A DNA stretch of 64,000 nucleotides from Bradyrhizobium sp. SSBR45G (GTDB lineage: Bacteria > Pseudomonadota > Alphaproteobacteria > Rhizobiales > Xanthobacteraceae), in the NCBI RefSeq assembly GCF_030159255.1, contig NZ_BSCT01000026.1, positions 1 to 64,000 on the forward strand. Direction: 5' to 3'. Both the position numbers and the translations under genes were made by a program. Positions within the stretch are counted from its first letter, which is position 1; the number at the start of each line of letters is the position of its first letter. The notes under the pieces are model-generated. The model searched no databases. It saw only the letters and a program-made list of their open reading frames with translations, and was not told the origin of the DNA. Shown here in pieces: positions 34,097 to 43,016 of this stretch.

Positions 34097-35350
34097 CTAC
34101 TTGCCGATACCGAGCCGTTTCTCCTGCGCAATGATCGGGTCGAGATAGGCGCTGTCGACGCCGGTGCATTCACCGACGACCTTGAAGCCGTCCTTTGCGA
34201 TCTGCACCATCATGTTGGCGTGGTTGGGCATGTGGCGATCGCCGTCGCCGACATAATACGGGCCGCACAACAGGTCGGACTTCTCGTTCTTGATGGCCCG
34301 GATTGCCTCGCTGACGCTCTTGCGATCGATCTTGGCCGGATCGAGCTTGAGCATCGCATCGACGAAGAAGCGTGCGGACAGATATCCTGACTGGCTGAAC
34401 GTGTCGCGCTTGTCCTGGGCCGTGCCGTATTTGTCGAGAACCTCACGCCAGTTCGTCGCATCGGGACCCTTGCCCTCGATCGGCGTCAGTTCAATATTGA
34501 CGTGCATGACACCCGCCCAATGGTCGCCAAGAATGCCGGGGATCGCCTTGTCGTAAAGCGGCGTCGACGAGATCCATTTGAAGTTGTCGCGGATGCCCTG
34601 CTCCTGCGCAACTTTGAGAAAACCCGCCGCCATCCCTGCTGGAAGATTGACCAGAACGGTATCCGCGCCGGAGGCCACGGCGCGCAACACGGCCGAGTTC
34701 ATGTCGGCCGAGGCTGGGTCCATCAGGATAGACGATCCGCTCAAGCCTTTCGACTGCATGTATTTCTCGGTCCAGCCGCAGGAATATTGCCCCACGCTTG
34801 GAATGTTGAGGCCTATGCAGATGACGTTCTTCGAACCCAGCTTGGTCACCGCCCATTGGGCTGCGCCGACGCTCGAAGGCAGTGGCCCTTCATTCGTGGA
34901 AACGATGTTCTTGGACTCGAAACATTCGGAGACCGCGCACGCGGCCGCCATCGACATGACGTCCTCCGCGGCATAGAGCTTTGCGTTGACGCCCATCTCG
35001 ACGAACGAGCCGCTGGCGACCAGCGCGACAACTTTCTCGTCCTTGACCAGCTTGGCAGCCACCAGTCCGGCGACTTCAGGATTCCATTGATCGTCCTGGA
35101 TGAGATATTCGATCGGACGGCCGTTGATGCCACCATTCGCGTTGACACACGTGAAATAGGCCTTCGCCGCCTTTGCTGAAGCGGAGAAGTCGTCGGGTCC
35201 GGTTTGGCCGACGACGGCTCCGACCTTGATCGGTTGGCCGGTAGCCTTGGTGCCGTTGTTCAAGCCGCATTTCGGTGCTGCCAACGCCGAGCCTGACGTC
35301 AGCGCGAGCACTGCGCCTGCTGCAATGATGGTCGACCTGTGGCGCTTCAT
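34097..35350 (-). CDS. ABC transporter substrate-binding protein, liv type
   Basis: A 417-residue periplasmic protein with a signal peptide (IIAAGAVLALTSGSALAAP). It has the two-lobe binding fold with typical stretches KVGAVVGQTGPDDFSASAKA, YFTCVNANGGINGRPIEYL and DDQWNPEVAGLVAAKLV. It contains several paired cysteines (ACAVSECFESK, CIGLN, SCGWTEK), more than in classical LivK. Ligand pockets of this family vary widely, so the substrate is not defined. GGGGAGGGAATATCC precedes the ATG. It lies between the GMC oxidase gene and livH in one operon. Confidence 0.9.
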   Translation of the reverse strand: MKRHRSTIIAAGAVLALTSGSALAAPKCGLNNGTKATGQPIKVGAVVGQTGPDDFSASAKAAKAYFTCVNANGGINGRPIEYLIQDDQWNPEVAGLVAAKLVKDEKVVALVASGSFVEMGVNAKLYAAEDVMSMAAACAVSECFESKNIVSTNEGPLPSSVGAAQWAVTKLGSKNVICIGLNIPSVGQYSCGWTEKYMQSKGLSGSSILMDPASADMNSAVLRAVASGADTVLVNLPAGMAAGFLKVAQEQGIRDNFKWISSTPLYDKAIPGILGDHWAGVMHVNIELTPIEGKGPDATNWREVLDKYGTAQDKRDTFSQSGYLSARFFVDAMLKLDPAKIDRKSVSEAIRAIKNEKSDLLCGPYYVGDGDRHMPNHANMMVQIAKDGFKVVGECTGVDSAYLDPIIAQEKRLGIGK

Positions 35351-35409
35351 GGATATTCCCTCCCCGGGGTTCGTGTTGATTGTGACTAGTTTCTTTTGTT
35401 CGGCGTCTC

Positions 35410-37005
35410 TCAGGCCGCCGTTTCCTTGCCCAAAATGAAACGCGCGCCGCGCTCGCCGATCATGATGGTGGGTGCGTTGGTGTTGCCCGAGACCAGCGTC
35501 GGCATGATCGATGCGTCGACCACGCGCAGCCCGTCGAGACCCCGCACCTTCAGATCCTCGCCCACGACCGCCATGCGATCGCCGGGCGCCCCCATCTTCG
35601 CGGTTCCGGCCGGGTGGAAGACGGTTTTGGATACCGAGCGGACATAGTCCCGCAGAGCCTGCGGATCCTTTTCCACGCCGGGCTTGGGCAGCGCGCGTCG
35701 CTTGACGATGCGGGCCAGCGATGGCGCCTCCGTTATCCTGATGGCCAGTTCGACCCCGCGCACCAACGTCTCGAGGTCCGCAGGGTTGGACAGCGCGTTG
35801 GCGTTGAACAGGGCCGGGTCCTTTGGATTGGCCGAACGCAGCTTGACGGTTCCGCGCGACTGCGGCCGGAGAAAGCACGGCCCGATCGAAATCCCGTGAC
35901 CGGGCTCCTGTTGCCGTTCCGCGAAACCGATGAAGGTGGGCAGGACGTGAAACTGCACATCGGGCGAGCCGGTGCCGGAGGTATCGACGAAGCCGCCGCA
36001 TTCCACCACGTTGGATGTCAACAGGCCGGTCTTGGTCAGCATGTACTGCAGCATGTGCTTCGCGCCGGCCAATCCCTTGTCCTGACCGAGCAGCGAGAGG
36101 ATGCTGATCTCTGCCTGAACTGTTGCCTCGAGATGATCCTGGTAGTTTTCGCCAACGCCCGGCAGGTCCGCGACCACATCGATGCCGTGACTCTTGAGGT
36201 GGGCGGCGTCACCAATGCCCGAGAGCTGCAGGATCTTCGGTGTTGCAATGGCGCCGGCCGAGAGGATCACCTCCCGGTGCGCGCCATAGGTCTCGCCGCT
36301 TTCGAGAGCGACGCCGGTCGCGCGCCTGCCTTCGAAAAGGACTCTGTGCACACGCTTGCCGGTCAGGATGGTGAGATTCGCGCGCCCTTCGGCATCGCGA
36401 AGGAAGCTCTCGGCGGACGATCGGCGGCGGCCGTCATGCGTGGTGGTCTGGTAGAAGCCAACGCCTTCCTGGTGCGCGCCGTTGAAGTCTTCGGTGTAGC
36501 GCAGGCCCGCTTCCTGCGCGGCGCGGATAAAGGCCCAGGAAATCGGATGCCCGTAGGGGCGGTCAGAGACCTTCAAAGGCCCCTCCGCGCCGTGGAATTC
36601 GTCGGAGAGGCGCTGGTTGCCTTCGAGGGCGCGAAACACCGGCAAGACCTTGTCGTACGACCAATGCCGGCAACCCATTTGCGCCCAGCTGTCGTAGTCC
36701 TGCTTCTGCCCGCGGATGTAGACCATGGCATTGATCGAACTGCCGCCGCCGAGAACATTGCCCTGCGGCACGATCGAGGGGAGCCCGTTCAATCCCTTCT
36801 CGCTCTCCGAGGCGTAGAAATGGACGTCAACGCCCTTCTCAATCACTTTGAAAAAGGTCGCGGGGATATGGATGTAGCGATCGCTATCCTTGCCGCCGCT
36901 TTCGATCAGCAACACCCTGTTGGTCGCACTTTCCGATAGACGCGCGGCGAGCACGCAGCCCGCCGAACCACCGCCCACGACGATATAGTCAAACCCTGCC
37001 GTCAT
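35410..37005 (-). CDS. GMC family oxidoreductase (alcohol/choline dehydrogenase-like)
   Basis: A 531-residue FAD enzyme. The N-terminal nucleotide-binding motif is VVGGGSAGCVLAARLSE, and the second GMC motif is GGGSSINAMVYIRGQ. The active-site His lies in FHPAGTAKMGAPGDR and the partner Asn in SGNTNAPTIMIGE. It oxidises a primary alcohol (choline, polyethylene glycol, long-chain or aromatic alcohol in relatives) to an aldehyde. The next gene upstream encodes an aldehyde dehydrogenase 49 bases away, and a liv-type importer follows. No signal peptide, so it is cytosolic. Confidence 0.93.
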   Translation of the reverse strand: MTAGFDYIVVGGGSAGCVLAARLSESATNRVLLIESGGKDSDRYIHIPATFFKVIEKGVDVHFYASESEKGLNGLPSIVPQGNVLGGGSSINAMVYIRGQKQDYDSWAQMGCRHWSYDKVLPVFRALEGNQRLSDEFHGAEGPLKVSDRPYGHPISWAFIRAAQEAGLRYTEDFNGAHQEGVGFYQTTTHDGRRRSSAESFLRDAEGRANLTILTGKRVHRVLFEGRRATGVALESGETYGAHREVILSAGAIATPKILQLSGIGDAAHLKSHGIDVVADLPGVGENYQDHLEATVQAEISILSLLGQDKGLAGAKHMLQYMLTKTGLLTSNVVECGGFVDTSGTGSPDVQFHVLPTFIGFAERQQEPGHGISIGPCFLRPQSRGTVKLRSANPKDPALFNANALSNPADLETLVRGVELAIRITEAPSLARIVKRRALPKPGVEKDPQALRDYVRSVSKTVFHPAGTAKMGAPGDRMAVVGEDLKVRGLDGLRVVDASIMPTLVSGNTNAPTIMIGERGARFILGKETAA

Positions 37006-37054
37006 TTCCCGCCTCTGGAAAGATTGCCTGCAACGACCCTCAGCTCCCCACCGG

Positions 37055-38461
37055 TCAACAGAACACAGTCTGGACAGTGGTGAATTCCTTCAATCCTTCG
37101 GCGCCGAATTCGACGCCAAAGCCCGATTGTTTGACTCCGCCGAAGGGAGCGTTGGGCTGGATCGCCCCGTGCTTGTTGATCCAAACCGTTCCGCACTCGA
37201 GTTGGCTGGCGACCGCCTTGGCCCGATCGAGATCGCTGCCCCAGACGGATCCACCGAGCCCCATAGGGCTGTCGTTGGCCTTCGCTATGGCTTCCGCAAC
37301 ATCGTGGTAGCGGATGATCGGCAGCGCGGGACCAAACTGCTCGGCGTCGACGAGCCGGCAACCGTGATCGATGTCGGCGACGAGAGTCACGGGGTAGAAA
37401 AAGCCCGGTCCGCCCTCCGGATTCCCGCCCAGCAATATCCGTCCGCCCTTGGCGCGGGCTTCCTCGACGTAAGAGGACACGATGTCGAATTGCATTCGAT
37501 TTTGGACCGGGCCGAGCGCCGAGGCTTCCGACAGGCCGTCACCGACAGGCACTGCACTGGCATAGGCGGTGAGCTCCCGGCAGACGTCGTCATAGATGCT
37601 GTCATGAACGTAGAGCCGCTTGAGGCACGCGCAGGTCTGACCGGAATTGATGAACGAGCCCCAGAACAGGCCCTCGGCGATGGCCTTGGGATCGGCGTCG
37701 GGCAGCACGATTCCAGCATCGTTGCCGCCCAACTCCAACGTGAGCCGCTTGAGCGAAGGAGCGGCACTCTCCATGATTCTTCGGCCGGTCTCGATCGAAC
37801 CCGTGAAGGTCACTTTCGCGATTCCCGGGTGGCGCGACAGCGCCGCCGCGACGTCGTTGTCACAGGTGATCACGTTGACGACCCCCGGAGGCACCACGTC
37901 GTTGATGATCTCGACCAGCCGGATCGTCGACAGCGGGGTGTTGGGTGACGGCTTGATGATGACCGTGTTGCCCGCACGCAGCGCAGGAATGATGTGCCAG
38001 CAGGCGATCATCACCGGCCAGTTCCACGGCGTGATCGAAGCGACGACCCCGATCGGCTTGCGGTGGAGCTCGACCCGCCCTTCCGGATTATCCTGCAGCA
38101 CCTCGACCGGCAATTCGATCTCGGCGGTGTGGCGGGTCCAGGCCACGGCGCCGCCGATCTCGAACCGCGATCCAAGGCCGCCCAGCGGCTTGCCCTGTTC
38201 GAGCGTCAGAAGCTTCGCAAGCTCTTCGCCATTGCGCTCGATCGCAGCGGCTATCCGCCGGCAGGCGTCGGCACGCTCGGAGTCCGGGACCTTCCGCCAG
38301 GCTTCGAATGCGCGTGTTGCGGCGAGGACCGCCGCATCCAGATCGGCGGCGGTCGCAAGCGGCATGCGTCCAACGACATCGCCTGTCGATGGATTACGCA
38401 CGTCGCAATGGCGAGCGGTTTCGATCGACTTGCCACCCACGACGAGCCCGAACGGTTTCAT
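37055..38461 (-). CDS. Aldehyde dehydrogenase (NAD(P)-dependent)
   Basis: A 468-residue ALDH. The catalytic Cys is in NSGQTCACLKR, the catalytic Glu in LTLELGGNDAGIV, and the N-terminal substrate site includes TPWNWPVMIACW. The family turns aldehydes into acids. As first gene of the AraC-linked operon it should process the aldehyde made by the GMC enzyme. The start at 38461 (MKPFGLVVGGKSIE) matches the family; the frame opens further upstream without a ribosome site. Confidence 0.93.
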   Translation of the reverse strand: MKPFGLVVGGKSIETARHCDVRNPSTGDVVGRMPLATAADLDAAVLAATRAFEAWRKVPDSERADACRRIAAAIERNGEELAKLLTLEQGKPLGGLGSRFEIGGAVAWTRHTAEIELPVEVLQDNPEGRVELHRKPIGVVASITPWNWPVMIACWHIIPALRAGNTVIIKPSPNTPLSTIRLVEIINDVVPPGVVNVITCDNDVAAALSRHPGIAKVTFTGSIETGRRIMESAAPSLKRLTLELGGNDAGIVLPDADPKAIAEGLFWGSFINSGQTCACLKRLYVHDSIYDDVCRELTAYASAVPVGDGLSEASALGPVQNRMQFDIVSSYVEEARAKGGRILLGGNPEGGPGFFYPVTLVADIDHGCRLVDAEQFGPALPIIRYHDVAEAIAKANDSPMGLGGSVWGSDLDRAKAVASQLECGTVWINKHGAIQPNAPFGGVKQSGFGVEFGAEGLKEFTTVQTVFC

Positions 38462-38661
38462 CAGCGATACTCCTCCCTGAGCATTTTGAGCTAAGAGAGA
38501 GCATTGCCCTGCAACTGTCTTGGACTCCGTCGCAGACCGAATTGGACAAACACGCAAGGCCGGGCTTTGGCAGGAAGGCTCCTGGAGCGCAACTGCGAAC
38601 GCAGGCGAGCTCCCAATGCTACTCCTACACCTCTAAGGCCCAGTTCCGAGGCCGCAGGGCC

Positions 38662-39636
38662 TCAGCTTGGACTACCGGAAATACCGCCCCGCACGATGGA
38701 TTTCGGCGAACACGAAAATACGCGCTTGAAACAACGGTTGAAGTAGGAAATGTCGTTGAACCCCGAATTGTACGCAACCTCGGCAATCGTGGTGACGGTC
38801 CCCTCGCGAACGAGGCTGAGCTGATCGCGCGCATAGTGGAGGCGACGTGTACGGATAAGCGAGTTCACCGTCGTGCCAAGCACACTGAAGTCGCCTTGCA
38901 GGGTTCGCAGAGAAACCCCGACGCGAGTGGCCAGCCATTGTGGCGTGAGTTTCTTCTCGGTCAGGTGACGATCGATGAGGATTTGAACGATCTCGATCCG
39001 TTGATGTGCACAATCACTTTGGACTGAAAACTCGTCAGCGTCGTCCGACGCAAACGCCTGACGCGTTGCACTGAACAACAATTGACGCAACTCCGGCGCC
39101 CGCTTGTTGGCGCTGTCCGTCGTCATGAGCTTGGCAACCAGGCCTCGCAGGATCGAAGACATCGGATCGTCGGCTCCCACACGACGCGAAACGTCTACAC
39201 GGGTCGACCGATCGGAAAAGAAGATCTGCCGTGGCAAATGCACCGACAGATGGTTGGAGAACTGCCCACCAAAATGGAAGGTCGATGGGCTCGAGGAATC
39301 GACCAGAACGCAGTCGCCGGGCGCGACGATCGTCTGTCGCCCATACTGCTCAATGCCGCATTCGCCCTCGATCTGGAGCAGCAGGAAGAGATTTTCGCCG
39401 TAGTCCTTGCGGATGTCGTCGAGATCCCGCCGTATGATCGCAAGGTCATTTGCGACCTGCACGAACTCCATCCCGCCCGCGGCGGAGGAGTGCACCCGCC
39501 CGGTCACGCTGCGCACCCCGTCGCACGGCTTCGACTGAAAATTTCCACAGACCGAACGGAGTGAGCTGGACCATTCGTCGAGGAGATACTCGCGATAAAC
39601 GTCCGGCGAGAATTCGCGAAACCGCGTAAGCTCCAT
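38662..39636 (-). CDS. AraC family transcriptional regulator
   Basis: A 324-residue activator: AraC-binding-like N-terminal domain and C-terminal helix-turn-helix pair (LATRVGVSLRTLQGDFSVLG, then IAEVAYNSGFNDISYFNRCFKR). It lies between two co-directional catabolic units, 200 bases upstream of the aldehyde dehydrogenase gene. It is the best candidate activator of that operon. The ATG at 39636 follows CGGGGAGACGGTC; a GTG at 39657 is possible. A GC hairpin (GAGGCC/GGCCTC) straddles its stop codon, without a T tract. Confidence 0.9.
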   Translation of the reverse strand: MELTRFREFSPDVYREYLLDEWSSSLRSVCGNFQSKPCDGVRSVTGRVHSSAAGGMEFVQVANDLAIIRRDLDDIRKDYGENLFLLLQIEGECGIEQYGRQTIVAPGDCVLVDSSSPSTFHFGGQFSNHLSVHLPRQIFFSDRSTRVDVSRRVGADDPMSSILRGLVAKLMTTDSANKRAPELRQLLFSATRQAFASDDADEFSVQSDCAHQRIEIVQILIDRHLTEKKLTPQWLATRVGVSLRTLQGDFSVLGTTVNSLIRTRRLHYARDQLSLVREGTVTTIAEVAYNSGFNDISYFNRCFKRVFSCSPKSIVRGGISGSPS

Positions 39637-39705
39637 GACCGTCTCCCCGGTTTGCACCTATGCCGTGCATTTCTTGCGTTTCCGGACGAAACTATAGCGT
39701 TGCCC

Positions 39706-39723
39706 GGAGAAATTCAATTCTCC
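39706..39723. promoter_or_regulatory. Inverted repeat upstream of AraC gene
   Basis: GGAGAAATTCAATTCTCC has arms GGAGAA and TTCTCC around six bases, 70 bases before the AraC start. It may be an operator of the regulator's own promoter; no functional evidence. Confidence 0.3.
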
Positions 39724-39890
39724 TCGATTGGCCCGGCCGAGCTCCTTTGCAGGTCCTGGCGTCCCCCAGTGCCCGCCGTCACGTGGCTCAAGTCCTCCTT
39801 AGGACACCACTAAGGATAACGCGGCACTTGGGATCGAGAACAGCCAAACACCGGCGCCAGTTACCGGCCCGCCTGAACTTTGACTATCTC

Positions 39891-40679
39891 CTAGCCTGAT
39901 ATGACCGACGTCAATCCGCCATCGATAGCAAGTCTCTGTCCGGTGATATGCTTGCCGGCGTCGCTGGCGAAGAGAACCACGGCGCCTTTCAGATCGTCCT
40001 CGTCGCCGATGCGGCGCAACGGCGCGCCGGCGGCGAGCTTTTCGACACCGACAGCCTCGATCGTACCCTTCGTCATCCTCGACGGGAAGAAGCCGGGCGC
40101 CAGGGCATTGGCCGTAATTCCGTAGCGTCCCCAGCTCCCCGCCAGCGCCCGCGTGAAGTTGATCACCGCACCCTTGCTCGTATTGTAGGCGACCATCTGC
40201 ATATCCCCGGAACTTCCGAACAGGCCCGCGATCGAAGCGACGTTGATGATGCGGCCATATTTGTTCGGAATCATCGAGTGCTTCGCAACCTGCTGGCTGA
40301 GCAGGAACAACGAACGGATGTTCAGATTCATCACCTTGTCCCACGCCTCGATCGGGTAATCCTCGGTCGGCGCAGCCCAGTTTGCACCCGCATTGTTTAC
40401 CAGAATGTCCACCCGGCCGAGCTTCTCGATTGCTTCGTCAGCGAGCCGCTTGACGTCGTCGTCCCTGGTATTGTCCGCAGCGATCCACTCCGCGCTGATG
40501 CCGAGAGCGGTGAGATGCGCCTGGGCCTTTTCCAGATCTGCCGCCTTGCGCGACGAAATCAACACCCGAGCCCCTTGCTCGCCCAGGGCCTCGGCGATCT
40601 GCAGACCAAGTCCGCGAGAGCCGCCTGTCACGAGGGCATTCTTGCCGGTGAGATCGAATGCCTTCTTGATGCTTCCCAT
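39891..40679 (-). CDS. SDR family oxidoreductase (gluconate 5-dehydrogenase-like)
   Basis: A 262-residue classical short-chain dehydrogenase. The cofactor motif is VTGGSRGLG with an Arg favouring NADP(H), the structural motif is NNAG, and catalysis uses Ser in NVASIAG and YNTSK. The last residues AIDGGLTSVISG are typical of beta-ketoacyl or gluconate-type members. The ATG at 40679 is preferred over a TTG six bases earlier. It is the last gene of the acyl-CoA-ligase unit, 58 bases after the crotonase gene. It could reduce or oxidise a hydroxyacyl or keto intermediate. Confidence 0.92.
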   Translation of the reverse strand: MGSIKKAFDLTGKNALVTGGSRGLGLQIAEALGEQGARVLISSRKAADLEKAQAHLTALGISAEWIAADNTRDDDVKRLADEAIEKLGRVDILVNNAGANWAAPTEDYPIEAWDKVMNLNIRSLFLLSQQVAKHSMIPNKYGRIINVASIAGLFGSSGDMQMVAYNTSKGAVINFTRALAGSWGRYGITANALAPGFFPSRMTKGTIEAVGVEKLAAGAPLRRIGDEDDLKGAVVLFASDAGKHITGQRLAIDGGLTSVISG

Positions 40680-40736
40680 GGTCAACTCGTCTTGTGGGCG
40701 GAGTTCTGCTGCGCGATCATGTCGTCTGCGGGCTCT

Positions 40737-41528
40737 CTATTTCCCGCGGAATACTGCCGAGCGACGTTCCACGAAAGACTGGATGCCTTCCTTCATGTCT
40801 TCGCTGCTGAAGACGCGATCCATGATCGTAGGGATGTAGTCGATTGCAGCCGTCTCGCCCGCCTCGATGTATTTCAGTGCGGCTTCCTTGGTCACCTGGA
40901 TGCCGATCGGCGCGTTCTTGGCGATGAGTTGTGCGATTTCCATCGCGCGGGCAATCTGTTGGCCGGGAGCGACGACTTCCTGGACAAACCCGATCTTGTA
41001 CGCTCGGGCCGCATTGAACTCGTCGCACAGGAGCAGATGATACATCGCATCTCCCCAGCCGGCCCGGGTCAGATAGCGAAAGTGCGCGCCCCCGAGCGGC
41101 GCGATTCCGCGCTTCGACTCCATTTGGCAGAACCGGGCATCATCGGCCGCAACGACGATATCGCCAGCCAGCATCATTTCGATGCCGATCGTAAAACAGA
41201 TTCCCTGCACTGCCGTCACGATCGGCTTGCGGCAACGGTTTTTCAGCGCGAACGCATCGATGTTTCCGGCCTTGATCTCGGTGTTCTCGGCCTTTGGACC
41301 AAAGAACTTCGGCATATCCAGCCCGGCGGTGAAATCAGGGCCTTCGGCGCAGAGGACCCCGACCCAGTAATCGTCCGTCCGGTCGAGAAGCGTCATCGCA
41401 TCCGACATCTGCGCCATCATCTGCGGACTGAACGAATTCTTCTTCGCCACGTTGTCGATGATGATCTTGAGGACACGTCCGTGCACCTCGGTTCGGATCT
41501 GGCCGACCTGGACTTTCGTCTCGCTCAT
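40737..41528 (-). CDS. Enoyl-CoA hydratase/isomerase (crotonase) family protein
   Basis: A 263-residue crotonase. The oxyanion hole residues lie in DFTAGLDMPKF and QGICFTIGIEMMLAGDIV; a Glu appears in MESKRGIAPLGG at the place of the catalytic acid/base. The sequence departs from standard enoyl-CoA hydratase near the second Glu, so hydratase versus isomerase or hydrolase activity is not settled. It acts on acyl-CoA produced by the ligase encoded upstream in the same direction. Confidence 0.88.
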   Translation of the reverse strand: MSETKVQVGQIRTEVHGRVLKIIIDNVAKKNSFSPQMMAQMSDAMTLLDRTDDYWVGVLCAEGPDFTAGLDMPKFFGPKAENTEIKAGNIDAFALKNRCRKPIVTAVQGICFTIGIEMMLAGDIVVAADDARFCQMESKRGIAPLGGAHFRYLTRAGWGDAMYHLLLCDEFNAARAYKIGFVQEVVAPGQQIARAMEIAQLIAKNAPIGIQVTKEAALKYIEAGETAAIDYIPTIMDRVFSSEDMKEGIQSFVERRSAVFRGK

Positions 41529-41721
41529 CTGCTTGTCTCCAACTTCGTTCTAGCGAATGCAGGTCGATGGCCGATGCAGTCGCCGCTTCTTTTCCAGCCA
41601 GCTTGGGACGTTCGCCACGCATTGGCTCCAGGAGATCTGGATCGCCGTTGATGCTCGTTGGCGGAGCCCCTCGCCTCCAGCTGTCGGCTCAGCGGGCTCT
41701 CCCATTCAGCAGTCGCTTGGC

Positions 41722-42921
41722 TCACTTGTCCTCGGCGCTGAGAACCTTGCCGAACTGATCCCACGTGCGGCCGTTCCAGCGCTGAAGCTGCAGCTGCGTA
41801 TACGCCATGCTGCTGTCGGGACCGGTGTTGATCGTCACGCCAGGAATCAGGGTCGGCAGCGACAGACCGCGGATGCTCCGCGATTGCTTGACGATGTTCT
41901 CACGCGACAGATCGTTGCCGCACTGCTTGAGCACCTGCTCCAGGATCTGTCCCTGTTGCGTACCGAACAGATAATTGGCATCCCCGATATCGGCGCCGGG
42001 CAGGTACTCGGCGAAATAGCTACGGTACCATTTGATACCGGCGTCGTCGGCCCATTTGCTGTCGTTCGGATCCTTGGTGATCGTGGCGGCGACGATGCCA
42101 ATGGCTTTGTCCGATCCTGCCGGAACGATGGTCGACGATACCGAGCTCGAAACGAAGTTGATCAGGAACAGGGGCTTCCAGCCAATCTCATCGGCCTTCT
42201 TGATGGCCTGCGCCGCGAATTTTGGCGTTCCGGCAACCAGGAAGGCTTCTGCGCCCGACGCTTTCAGCGAAACGACGTGGGAGTCGATGGTCGGCTCCGT
42301 CACCTCGTACGATGACGCGACGACCTTCTTGTCAAAATCGTCCTTCAGGTAGCCCTTGAACGCGTTGACGAAGTCCTTACCGAGATCGTCGTTCTGATAG
42401 AGGATGGCGATCCTCGCATCCGGACGAGCTTGAGTGACATACTTCGCGTAGATCCGTCCCTCGGTGTCGTAGCTCGGCAAGCCCGTCGTCGTCATTGGAA
42501 ATTCCGCAAAGTTCGTGAACTTTGTGACTCCGCTGACGACGAAAAGGTGAGGTACCTTCTTGGCATTGACGTATTTGATGGTGGCGCTGATGCCAGGCGT
42601 CCCCAGCGGGCCGAACAGGAAGGCGACCTCGTCGCTTTCGACGAGCTTCCTGGTCTGCTCCACGGTCTTCGGCGGACTGTAGGCATCGTCGTAGGTGACG
42701 AGGTTGATCTTTCGCCCGTTGATTCCGCCGCGATCGTTGATCGACTTGACGTAGGCGATCAGGCCCTTGCCGGTATTGCTGAGCGGCGACGCCGGACCAC
42801 TGAACGGGAACGTCGCACCGATCTTCACCTCCGATTCGGTAACCCCCGGCGTTTCCGCATGGGCGGTCGCGCCGACCATCGAGGCCGCGAGCGCGACTGC
42901 AGCTATGGTCATTCTCAACAT
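41722..42921 (-). CDS. ABC transporter substrate-binding protein, liv type (second)
   Basis: A 399-residue periplasmic binding protein with signal peptide (IAAVALAASMVGATAHAE). The fold is recognised from VKIGATFPFSGPASPLSN, INDRGGINGRKINLVTYDD and YSPPKTVEQTRKLVE. It is clearly different from the binding protein at 34097-35350. No dedicated ATPase or permease gene adjoins, so it may share the LivHMGF proteins encoded 8 kb away or belong to another transporter. It sits between the acyl-CoA ligase and crotonase genes. Confidence 0.9.
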   Translation of the reverse strand: MLRMTIAAVALAASMVGATAHAETPGVTESEVKIGATFPFSGPASPLSNTGKGLIAYVKSINDRGGINGRKINLVTYDDAYSPPKTVEQTRKLVESDEVAFLFGPLGTPGISATIKYVNAKKVPHLFVVSGVTKFTNFAEFPMTTTGLPSYDTEGRIYAKYVTQARPDARIAILYQNDDLGKDFVNAFKGYLKDDFDKKVVASSYEVTEPTIDSHVVSLKASGAEAFLVAGTPKFAAQAIKKADEIGWKPLFLINFVSSSVSSTIVPAGSDKAIGIVAATITKDPNDSKWADDAGIKWYRSYFAEYLPGADIGDANYLFGTQQGQILEQVLKQCGNDLSRENIVKQSRSIRGLSLPTLIPGVTINTGPDSSMAYTQLQLQRWNGRTWDQFGKVLSAEDK

Positions 42922-43016
42922 AGACGTCTCCCTCCGGCGACGATTGTGTCGCTCACGTTTTCTTCCCGGGCGGTTGGATTTCCGCTCCGAGCGGCTTGGC
43001 GATTGGCCAGAATAGA

